DNA of 64,000 nucleotides from Asticcacaulis sp. AC460 (GTDB lineage: Bacteria > Pseudomonadota > Alphaproteobacteria > Caulobacterales > Caulobacteraceae). Below, piece by piece: positions 35,364 to 42,500 of the stretch. The translations under genes were made by a program, and so were the position numbers. A model generated the notes under the pieces. That model saw only the letters and a list, made by a program, of their open reading frames with translations, was not told the DNA's origin and made no database searches. Each line of letters opens with the position of its first letter. Position 1 is the first letter of the stretch. Location of the stretch: contig NZ_AWGD01000023.1 in assembly GCF_000495795.1 (NCBI RefSeq), positions 1 to 64,000 on the forward strand. Reading direction: 5' to 3'.

Positions 35364-36263
35364 CTAACTGGCAAGCCGCTCTCGCGCGGCTAAGGCAACC
35401 TGGCGGGTAAAGTCTGTCAAATGCTGGGTGGCTAACCGGTTGATCTGCCAATATAGCGGGACAGCGAGAAGTTGACCCGGCACCAGTTCCACAAGCCGGC
35501 CTGCTTTCATATGATCCTGAGCCAAAGTGATTGGATTAAGCCCCCATCCGATTCCGGCTACACTGGCATCAACGAAGCTGTGCGACGAAGGCAGCCAATG
35601 GGTCGGAAAACGGACCGGCTTGCCCACAGCCTGGCGCACCCAATTCAACTGCATGCTGTCCTTCTGATTGAAGGTCAGGGCCGGCGCACTTTCAAGTGCT
35701 TTCGCAGTGACGCCGTTGGGGAAATATCGCTCAACATATTCCGGGCTGGCTGTCGCGGCGTAGCGCAACGATCCCAGCGGCGTGACATGGCATCCCCGAA
35801 GGGGCTTTGCGTGTGACGTGACGGCCGCTATTACCCGCCCGCCTTCCAGCCATTCAGCAGTATGGTCCTCATCGTCGATGGCAACCTTCAACAAATACTG
35901 TGAGGCGTTTGCGAAGGCGGCGAGTGCAGGCACGAACCAAGTCGCCAGGCTATCGGCATTCACGGCAATACTCAGCGTGACGCGTTGAGTGGTTTCTTCC
36001 GGTGTCCGCAGGCCTGGCAATTGCCGGATCAGTTCATGTTCCAGCATGCCTACATGCTCCATGTGCCGGCACAACCATTCCCCCTGTTCAGTCGCAATGC
36101 ACGGATTCCCTCGTGCGATAAGCACGACGCCCAAGCGCTCCTCAAGGTTTTTAACGCGCTGGGATACGGCAGATGGAGTGACGAATAAGGCTTCAGCGGC
36201 CTTTTCAAAGCTACCGGTTTGCACAACCATGGACACGGCGCGGGCAGCTGAATAGTCGATCAT
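35364..36263 (-). CDS. LysR family regulator, ArgP/LysG-like
   Basis: A 299-residue LysR-type protein. Its helix-turn-helix reads SFEKAAEALFVTPSAVSQRVKNLEERLG, and the whole N-terminal segment starting MIDYSAARAVSMVVQTGSF matches the ArgP/IciA/LysG group, which controls basic amino-acid export. The effector domain follows. It is divergent from a LysE/ArgO-type exporter gene, the classical arrangement, so lysine or arginine is the probable co-inducer. The 90-nt intergenic region is AT-rich and contains a palindrome at 36303-36315. Confidence 0.9.
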   Translation of the reverse strand: MIDYSAARAVSMVVQTGSFEKAAEALFVTPSAVSQRVKNLEERLGVVLIARGNPCIATEQGEWLCRHMEHVGMLEHELIRQLPGLRTPEETTQRVTLSIAVNADSLATWFVPALAAFANASQYLLKVAIDDEDHTAEWLEGGRVIAAVTSHAKPLRGCHVTPLGSLRYAATASPEYVERYFPNGVTAKALESAPALTFNQKDSMQLNWVRQAVGKPVRFPTHWLPSSHSFVDASVAGIGWGLNPITLAQDHMKAGRLVELVPGQLLAVPLYWQINRLATQHLTDFTRQVALAARERLAS

Positions 36264-36302
36264 GATTAAGTTTGGCTAAATTGAAATAAGATGACTTAAT
36301 TA

Positions 36303-36315
36303 GACTAATTTAGTC
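36303..36315. promoter_or_regulatory. Palindrome between the ArgP-like and ArgO-like genes
   Basis: GACTAA-T-TTAGTC is a perfect palindrome in the AT-rich divergent promoter region, 38 nt before the exporter start. It is a good candidate binding site of the LysR regulator. Confidence 0.55.
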
Positions 36316-36353
36316 CAGGGCGATACACCCTTCATGTCATCGAGGAGTGTCAC

Positions 36354-36965
36354 TTGGACTTTTCAGCATATTTTGCAGGCTTGTCTCTCGGTCTGAGCCT
36401 GATCGTCGCCATAGGGGCGCAGAACGCCTTTGTTCTGCGGCAAGGCCTGCGCGGCGAACATGTCTTCGCCGTGTGCCTAGCCTGCGCTGTATCGGACGCT
36501 GTTCTTATCGCATGCGGCGTCCTAGGCTTTGGTAAGTTGATCGCCATAGTGCCTTGGCTCGATCCCCTGATGCGTTATGGGGGCGCAGCGTTTCTTATCT
36601 GCTACGGTGCCCGCAGCCTGTGGTCTGCCATGCGGTCGGCCAACGGCCTGACCACGGACCCAGTGGCGCAGAAGACAGGACTGGTCAAGACGCTGCTGGC
36701 TTGCATGGCCATCACCTGGCTCAATCCGCACGTCTATCTCGACACAGTCGTGCTGCTTGGGTCGGTTTCTACGCAGTTCGCCGCCCACCGGACCGCGTTC
36801 GCCGCTGGCGCCATGACCGGTTCCTTCCTGTTCTTCTTTGCCCTCGGCTTCTGCGCCGGTTGGCTGAGGCCAGTATTCGCCCGCCCGAGCGCCTGGCGAA
36901 TACTGGAGGCCATTATTGGTGGTGTGATGTGGCTGATCGCCCTGAAACTGCTGTTAAACCTCTGA
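36354..36965 (+). CDS. LysE/ArgO family amino-acid exporter
   Basis: A 203-residue membrane protein with about six segments; the opening SLIVAIGAQNAFVLRQGLRG and the later ITWLNPHVYLDTVVLLGS are signatures of the LysE/ArgO family, which exports lysine or arginine. It begins with a TTG at 36354, supported by GAGGAG 6 nt upstream. It is divergent from the ArgP-like regulator that presumably activates it. Downstream lie only decayed sequences. Confidence 0.92.
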   Translation: MDFSAYFAGLSLGLSLIVAIGAQNAFVLRQGLRGEHVFAVCLACAVSDAVLIACGVLGFGKLIAIVPWLDPLMRYGGAAFLICYGARSLWSAMRSANGLTTDPVAQKTGLVKTLLACMAITWLNPHVYLDTVVLLGSVSTQFAAHRTAFAAGAMTGSFLFFFALGFCAGWLRPVFARPSAWRILEAIIGGVMWLIALKLLLNL

Positions 36966-37162
36966 AAATCTTCAATCATAAAGGCTCAAATGCATGCTGA
37001 CTTTTGCCCATACCCGTCGTGAACTTCTCTTCTTTATCGCCCTGCGCTACATCCGGGATGCCATGCTGGGAGCATCGGCTGTTTACGTCCGCCACGCCTA
37101 TTCCCGTCCGTGGGAAGTGCCAGCTCCGAGGCGTTCTTAACAAATTTCATTCGGAAACCGAT
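36966..37162 (+). other. Gap with an unassigned short reading frame
   Basis: A 48-codon frame at 36993-37139 begins MLTFAHTRRELLFFIALRY and ends before the DapA-like remnant. It has no clear ribosome site and no recognised domain. It may be the residue of another broken gene. Confidence 0.3.
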
Positions 37163-37455
37163 ATGCTGATAACTGGACCGTCCGCCTTTCCCATTACCCC
37201 GTAGATGAAAACGGCCGCGTTGATGCGGACGCCATGCGCCGGCTTGTATCGCGCTTTGCTGCTGCCGAAGTGGACCCTATCGGGATCTTGGGCAGCACCT
37301 CGACTTACATGTACCTTAGCGGCGATGAGCGGATCCGCGCGCAGGTATCTTGCCGAAGGTCTGCGTGCGAATGGCGCGGTCCGTTGACAAAGGCGATTTC
37401 GCCGACGCGCGCCGGCTGAATTCAGCCCTGGCGCCGGTCTGGGCCAAACGCGGAA
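37163..37455 (+). pseudogene. Decayed DapA-like (dihydrodipicolinate synthase family) gene
   Basis: The opening LITGPSAFPITP (from 37163) is the usual start of a DapA-family lyase. One base is missing near 37200, after which VDENGRVDADAMRRLV and PIGILGSTSTYMYLSGDER continue in another frame up to about 37345. The text then jumps to a family-typical C-terminal piece, DKGDFADARRLNSALAPVW (37383-37440), in a third frame. About 150 residues of the barrel, including the catalytic lysine region, are missing. This is a frameshifted and internally deleted pseudogene. Its position after an amino-acid exporter fits an earlier lysine-related or similar lyase. Confidence 0.75.
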
Positions 37456-37677
37456 ACACCACAGTATCGTGGACATGGTTTAGACTCGCGACGAAACCGG
37501 AGGGCGCAGTGAGAAGTTTGGCGCCTCGACCTCAGGGGTTTCATTCCGAAAAACCCGGCGATTTACGTCTTCGACCTGCCCAAGGTTCGCGCTGGCGAGC
37601 GTTTTTGAGACTGGGCAGGGCACCTGCCCTCCCCGCCCGTGAAGCAACGCCTGCCCGTTCACAGGCGTTGAGGAAAC

Positions 37678-38604
37678 CTAGTGCCCGGCCGCCGCCGTTT
37701 GCTTTGCCAGCTCGGCATTGAAGTCGCGCTCGCTTTGCGCGTTGAAATCGCCAAGCGCATCGGCATTCACAAACGCGTCGGGATCACCGGCGATCTGCCG
37801 GGCGCGCTTGTCGGCAAGGCCGAAGAAGTTGGCGTGGTTGGCCAGGAAGATATCGGCCTTCACGTTGCGCATATAGGCGAAGGTGGCGCGATAGTCCGCG
37901 ATCATGCCGGGGTAGGATTCCGGCGCAAGCGCCTGCCCGCCCGTCGTGGTGCTGCAATGAAAAAAGGCCTGATGCAGCCTGCCGTCATCGCCGCGGACGT
38001 CCATGCTCCAGCTGGTGCAGCCTGGGGTATGGCCGGGCGTGAGGTGCGCCGTTAGGGTGACACCACCCAGGCTTAGTTTGTCGCCATTGCCAATAATACG
38101 ATCGACCCGCACCGCCGGCACGGAAATGTTGGCGGTAGGCCCGTAGCCGACCCGGCCGCTTTCCAGGACGGCGCGATCCGCAGCACTTGCGACCAGGGTT
38201 GCTCCGGTCGCCTGTTTCAGGGCAGCCAGGCCGCCGGCGTGGTCGAAATGGGCGTGGCTGTTGAGAAGGTATTTCACGTCACGGATATCAAAGCCGAGCG
38301 CCTGAATATTGGCGATAATTTGCGGCGGCGTTTGCGGCAACGCGCCATCCAGGAGGATGTGTCCCTGCGGCGTGGTAATGAGCCATGAACTTACGCCGGT
38401 CGTACCGACATAATAGATGTTACCCATGACCTTGAAGGGCGGAAACGGATCATTCCAGTGCGCCTCCGCCGCCATCTCGGCGAGCGGCGCCGCTTCGGCG
38501 GCTGAGATTTGCCCTTGGTCCGCCAGGGGCGAAAGGCCGTGAGGCCCGGAGGCCGCACACCCGACCAGAAGGATAGCCGTAGCTACTGAAAGTAATCTGG
38601 GCAT
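37678..38604 (-). CDS. Subclass B3 metallo-beta-lactamase-like lipoprotein
   Basis: A 308-residue metallo-beta-lactamase-fold protein. Zinc ligands follow the B3 pattern: H117, H119, D121, H122 (SHAHFDHAGG), H192 (PGHTPGCTSW) and H257 (ANHANFF). The N terminus MPRLLSVATAILLVGCAAS has a lipobox (LVGC), so it is probably anchored to a membrane rather than freely periplasmic. The NSHAHFDH context and W199 fit true B3 beta-lactamases more than glyoxalase-type relatives. It is probably a chromosomal intrinsic enzyme; actual lactam hydrolysis is not proven. The next gene upstream on the same strand is an esterase. Confidence 0.88.
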   Translation of the reverse strand: MPRLLSVATAILLVGCAASGPHGLSPLADQGQISAAEAAPLAEMAAEAHWNDPFPPFKVMGNIYYVGTTGVSSWLITTPQGHILLDGALPQTPPQIIANIQALGFDIRDVKYLLNSHAHFDHAGGLAALKQATGATLVASAADRAVLESGRVGYGPTANISVPAVRVDRIIGNGDKLSLGGVTLTAHLTPGHTPGCTSWSMDVRGDDGRLHQAFFHCSTTTGGQALAPESYPGMIADYRATFAYMRNVKADIFLANHANFFGLADKRARQIAGDPDAFVNADALGDFNAQSERDFNAELAKQTAAAGH

Positions 38605-38627
38605 TGACGTAAACTCCGCTTTCGGCG

Positions 38628-39557
38628 TTACGCCTTGGGTTTCAGATAGCCGCGCATATCGATCCAGCGGACAAAGGCGTCGAACCAGCCCGTGCTGGTC
38701 GTCGGCTTTTGGTACATGCCGAAGCCATGCCCGCCCTTCTCGTACAGATGCAGCTCCACCGGCCGTTTGGCCGCGCGCCAGGCAGTGATCAGGCCGAAGT
38801 CCGGCTCGATCAGCGGGTCATCCGCCGCCAAGGCCACAAACATCGGCGGCGCGTCCGCCGGCACCTCGACCGCGGTCAGCGGCGCATAGACGTAACCGAT
38901 AAAGGCCGGTTTGGCCTCCGCGCTCTGCAGGGTCGTCCACAACGTCAGCCGCGCCCCCGCCGAAAAGCCCACCATGCCGATCCGGTCGGCGTCGATGCCC
39001 CACTTCGCGGCATTGGCGCGGACCAGGGCGAAGGCGGCATTGACGTCGGCGATCTGGGGCGAATCCGCCGGAACCACCCACGGCCGGCCGGGGCTGCCGG
39101 CCGACGGCGGCGGCCCGGCCGGGCGCGAAAACTCTTCCAGGCTGGCCGGCGTCTGGTTCAACCGGTATTTCAGCACAAAGGCCGCCACGCCCCGGTCGGC
39201 CATTTGGCGGGCCATGTCCCAGCCCTCGTTTTCCATCGACAGGGTGCGGAAGCCGCCGCCCGGCGCGATGATCACCGCCGCCCCCGTGGCTTTCGCCGGA
39301 TCGGGCAGGAACGGCGTCAGGGTCGCTTCAGTGACGTTACGGGCAAACACGCTGCCATACTGGCGGTGCCACGATTCCGGCGCCGTCGCCCCCGGCAAGG
39401 CGCCGGTGTTGAGCGGTAGGGCGCCTGGTTGGGCCGGGATCTCTATGGCGACCATCTTGTTGTCCTGCGCCGACGCCGGCGAGGCGACCGCGCAGATCAG
39501 CGCCAGAGCGCCGGCCAGGCTCGCCAACCGGCGGCCGAAATCGGAGACGTATTTCAT
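38628..39557 (-). CDS. Secreted alpha/beta hydrolase (acetylesterase/xylan esterase-like)
   Basis: A 309-residue protein with signal peptide (LAGALALICAVASPASAQ) and an alpha/beta hydrolase domain: oxyanion region APGGGF, nucleophile S199 in GFSAGARL, acid in LAADDPLIEP and His in GGHGFGM. This pattern matches the BD-FAE/acetyl-xylan-esterase-like branch. A perfect palindrome GTTAGCGCTAAC lies 39 nt upstream of the start, as in the xylose-repressor operators of Caulobacter, so removal of acetyl groups from xylan-derived sugars is a reasonable guess. Confidence 0.82.
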   Translation of the reverse strand: MKYVSDFGRRLASLAGALALICAVASPASAQDNKMVAIEIPAQPGALPLNTGALPGATAPESWHRQYGSVFARNVTEATLTPFLPDPAKATGAAVIIAPGGGFRTLSMENEGWDMARQMADRGVAAFVLKYRLNQTPASLEEFSRPAGPPPSAGSPGRPWVVPADSPQIADVNAAFALVRANAAKWGIDADRIGMVGFSAGARLTLWTTLQSAEAKPAFIGYVYAPLTAVEVPADAPPMFVALAADDPLIEPDFGLITAWRAAKRPVELHLYEKGGHGFGMYQKPTTSTGWFDAFVRWIDMRGYLKPKA

Positions 39558-39596
39558 GACGGTTTCCTCATCTGTTCGGGGCTCTGACCGGCCCGT

Positions 39597-39608
39597 GTTA
39601 GCGCTAAC
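39597..39608. promoter_or_regulatory. LacI/XylR-type operator GTTAGCGCTAAC
   Basis: A perfect 12-bp palindrome with central CG lies upstream of the esterase gene. Its core TTAGCGCTA is shared with the operator in the Caulobacter xylose promoter (established for that genus). Neither LacI regulator in this window obviously fits it, so the repressor is probably encoded elsewhere. Confidence 0.6.
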
Positions 39609-39726
39609 CTATGACCTTGCAGACCAAATTGTCAACAATTCATCGCGCCAAGCGCTCCACATGACGAGGCCAAAAAAAACACATCAACGCCTTAACGTTC
39701 CAAGGTTTGCGGCAGCCAAAGTGAGT

Positions 39727-39774
39727 TGGAGAGGGGAGACGGGGTCGAACCGACATCCTCAGCTTGGAAGGCTG
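39727..39774 (-). repeat. 3-prime fragment of tRNA-Gly (possible attachment-site remnant)
   Basis: These 48 nt match the anticodon arm, T arm, acceptor end and CCA of the intact tRNA-Gly at 57875-57948 in 45 positions. The 5-prime half is absent and the flanking sequence (39775-39900) is AT-rich and unrelated. It cannot fold as a tRNA. Duplicated tRNA 3-prime ends are typical scars of integrative elements. It lies in the 350-nt gap between the esterase and rhamnosidase genes, which otherwise holds only the operator at 39597. Confidence 0.75.
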
Positions 39775-39908
39775 TTTTCAAGATAAGAATCTTTTTTATA
39801 TCAGATCTTTAGCGCAAATTTTATAAACTTCTGCTCCGACTTTGCTCAATACTGAAGCGTTCGAGACCCAGCTTGTGCCTGACACCCGGCATAGGCTGCA
39901 GACATGGG

Positions 39909-42272
39909 TTAAGGCAAAACCAAGTTGGTTTCGATATCCTTTAGCTGGTAAGCTTTGCCCTGCCATATGAAACTCCCAGGAAGCCCGGCCGGTTTTGTGA
40001 TGCGGGCGCTCAGGCGTCCATCGGCAAGACGGCGGTAGCTAACCGAAACGAGGCCGGCGGGCGTCGCGGCCGCTGCATCCAGTTCGGTGAGGTGACCCAG
40101 GTGGGGTTCGACCAAAACTCTTGTATAGCCAGGTGCCGCCGAGCGAATGCCGGCAACAACACCGATCAGGTCGGCGGTCGGATGGGAACTCCAGGCGTGC
40201 GTGTCGGAGCGGGTTTCGCCGCGATTTTCCGGCCAGGTGGTGAAGTTAAGCTTCGTCAGGTCGCGCCAGGTTTGCAGACGGTCCAGGTAGGTGTCGCTGA
40301 GGCCGGCATGGTCAAAGGCGCGCAGGAGATACCAGGAGAAGTAATAGCTGGACTGGATGATTCCGTCAGGCGCCTCGACGCCCCTGGGTGTCGTCACCGC
40401 TGTCATGATGGCCTGCATCCGGGCGCGTGGGGCGACGTCGTAGAGCACGGCCATGGCGTTGGCGTGCTGGCTGAAGACCGTCCGGGTCGGGGAATCGGCA
40501 TAGAGGCCACGGCCTTCGTCCCAGCATTGGTTTTGGATAGCGGCCGAGAGTTTCTTTGCTTTTTCAAGGTTTTGCGCTGAAATTTGCGCGTCTCCGACGG
40601 CGGTTTCGACCGCCGCCATGTCCTTGAGCGCGCCGAGATAGGTCAGGGAGATCAGGCACGAGGTGTCCGTCGCCCGGTCATAGGAAGGGAAGCGATCGTA
40701 CTGGCTGGGGCCAAACGGGGCCTGGGCTTCGCCCGCCCAGTCGACGAAGTTCCAGCCCGGCGTGATCTTGATCAGGCCGTTGTCGGCGAAATAGGGCTCG
40801 AACCAGGCCAGGACCCTGCGGCCGCCGGCCAGGTTGCGTTTCAGGACCGCCGGATCGGGCTGGTTGTCGAGGTAATCGTGCATCATGCCGATCCACAACA
40901 GGCCGAACGGCGGAATGACATTGTCCGTGCTGGAGGGATAGGCAGACTGGATCATGCCGTCGGGCTTCTGGGAAAAGCCAAAAGCATCAATGGCTTGTAC
41001 CGGAAGGCGGGGATCGCCGGAGACGGTATAGGCGATCAGGCTCTGGAGGCGGGTATCGCCGACATATTGCAGCTGTTCCCAGTAGGAACTGTCCTGGAAG
41101 GTTTCATGGGCGTCGATGCGGACGGTCTGCCAGCCGATCTGCCAGATGCGGTTCAGTTCAGGGTCATTACTGCGGAAATAACCTTTTTCTTCAAAGGGAT
41201 ACCCGGTTTCGTGGAGGGCCAGATTTTTCACGGTCAGGGGCCGATCGCCCGTGGTGATGTCAAGCTGGACATAGCGGAAGGTTCGCCACCACAGGGACCG
41301 GTAGGTGTGTTCGCCGCCGGAGATTTTGAAACTGTCGTCGAGGCCGATGATCCGGCGGTCGGCGACCTCGCTGCGGTCGCCCTTTTTGCCGGTAGCATCG
41401 TACAGGGCTTCGGCGTAGGTCAGCTTGACTGAGGCGCCCTCACTTCCATCAATCGAAACTTCCGGATAAGCGGAAATGACCTGACCCTGGTCGATCAGGA
41501 TCGAGGCCTTCGTATGGGCCGGGATTGTGGTCTGCAGAGTCGCTTCCGGGAGGGTGGTGCGAACGACCTTGCCGATGGGAAGCGGTCGGTAGGCCATCTG
41601 GGGGAGTTGGCTCGGGACCAGGGTCCAGGCCGAAGGATCGGCGACCGGAACCACCGGCGCCCACTTCGCCGCGGTCTGTCGCGGACCGTTCCAGTCCCAG
41701 TCGGCCTGGGCGCCGTCGATGTCCTCGGAGCTGCCGGCGGCGTAGAAGGTCGGCCCGAAGGCTTCGATCATCACCGGAAAGGGCGAGCGGAAGCCGTGGC
41801 CGGGCTGGATGGCGGCCAGCCAGCCGGAGGCCGTGTCCAGGGCGGATGCGCCGCCCTCGCCTTCCAGCCAGAAGCCGAGGCCGGCGCTGAGCTGGGCCAG
41901 GGGCGCTGTCTGGAAGCGGGTTTTGGTGGTGTCTTCGACCGCGTTCCACACCTCGGCGGCCACGACATTGCGGCCGGGCTTGAGATAAGGGGCGAGATCG
42001 AGGGTTTCATAGCGCCAGTGGGCCAGGTCGCCGCGCGACGGTCCGGCCCCTACCCTCTGGCCGTTGACGTACAGGATAAAGCGGTTGTCGGCGCTGACCT
42101 TGATGCGGTAGGCGTCGGGTGTGCTGGCCAGGTCGATCTCCTTGCGGAAATGCGCCACCACCTGGGTTTTGGCTTCGACACCCGGCAGGGTCACCCACCG
42201 GCCTTCGGCATGGGCCGAAGACGCGCCCATCCAGCAGGCTGCCGCCACTATCAAGCTTCCGAACCTGTTCAT
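39909..42272 (-). CDS. GH78-like alpha-L-rhamnosidase
   Basis: A 787-residue secreted glycoside hydrolase with signal peptide (IVAAACWMGASSAHA). N-terminal beta domains (KVSADNRFILYVNGQRVG; FKISGGEHTYRSLWWRTFRYVQL) are followed by an (alpha/alpha)6 barrel. The barrel contains FQDSSYWEQLQYVGDTR, the GH78 catalytic-region motif in its divergent form, and TRSDTHAWSSHPTADL near the C-terminal end of the barrel, then a terminal beta domain. It should release rhamnose or a related sugar from glycosides or pectin. The start is the ATG at 42272 with AAGGG upstream; a longer frame upstream runs into a hairpin repeat. The neighbouring TonB receptor may import its products. Confidence 0.87.
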   Translation of the reverse strand: MNRFGSLIVAAACWMGASSAHAEGRWVTLPGVEAKTQVVAHFRKEIDLASTPDAYRIKVSADNRFILYVNGQRVGAGPSRGDLAHWRYETLDLAPYLKPGRNVVAAEVWNAVEDTTKTRFQTAPLAQLSAGLGFWLEGEGGASALDTASGWLAAIQPGHGFRSPFPVMIEAFGPTFYAAGSSEDIDGAQADWDWNGPRQTAAKWAPVVPVADPSAWTLVPSQLPQMAYRPLPIGKVVRTTLPEATLQTTIPAHTKASILIDQGQVISAYPEVSIDGSEGASVKLTYAEALYDATGKKGDRSEVADRRIIGLDDSFKISGGEHTYRSLWWRTFRYVQLDITTGDRPLTVKNLALHETGYPFEEKGYFRSNDPELNRIWQIGWQTVRIDAHETFQDSSYWEQLQYVGDTRLQSLIAYTVSGDPRLPVQAIDAFGFSQKPDGMIQSAYPSSTDNVIPPFGLLWIGMMHDYLDNQPDPAVLKRNLAGGRRVLAWFEPYFADNGLIKITPGWNFVDWAGEAQAPFGPSQYDRFPSYDRATDTSCLISLTYLGALKDMAAVETAVGDAQISAQNLEKAKKLSAAIQNQCWDEGRGLYADSPTRTVFSQHANAMAVLYDVAPRARMQAIMTAVTTPRGVEAPDGIIQSSYYFSWYLLRAFDHAGLSDTYLDRLQTWRDLTKLNFTTWPENRGETRSDTHAWSSHPTADLIGVVAGIRSAAPGYTRVLVEPHLGHLTELDAAAATPAGLVSVSYRRLADGRLSARITKPAGLPGSFIWQGKAYQLKDIETNLVLP

Positions 42273-42358
42273 AACTGTCACCCTTATCCGATTGGCCAAT
42301 ATTATACCAACAGCCGTGGATTTGACTCTTAAGAAAGAGCCCCGCCCGGCGCTTCGCG

Positions 42359-42384
42359 CCACCCTCCCCGTAAACGGGGTGGGC
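42359..42384. repeat. CCCCGTAAACGGGG-family hairpin
   Basis: ACCCTCCCC-GTAAAC-GGGGTGGG hairpin, preceded by the typical GCGCTTCGCGC segment. It sits between the TonB receptor stop and the rhamnosidase gene and may separate their transcripts. Confidence 0.7.
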
Positions 42385-42500
42385 AAAGTATGGTCGAGCA
42401 TGGCGACCGTCGGTATGGAAACAAAATCGGGGCCGGGAAACCAGACCATGCCTGGGAGAAGGCAAAGTCCGGCCCCAGCCCCTAAGTACCCCGGGAGGGA

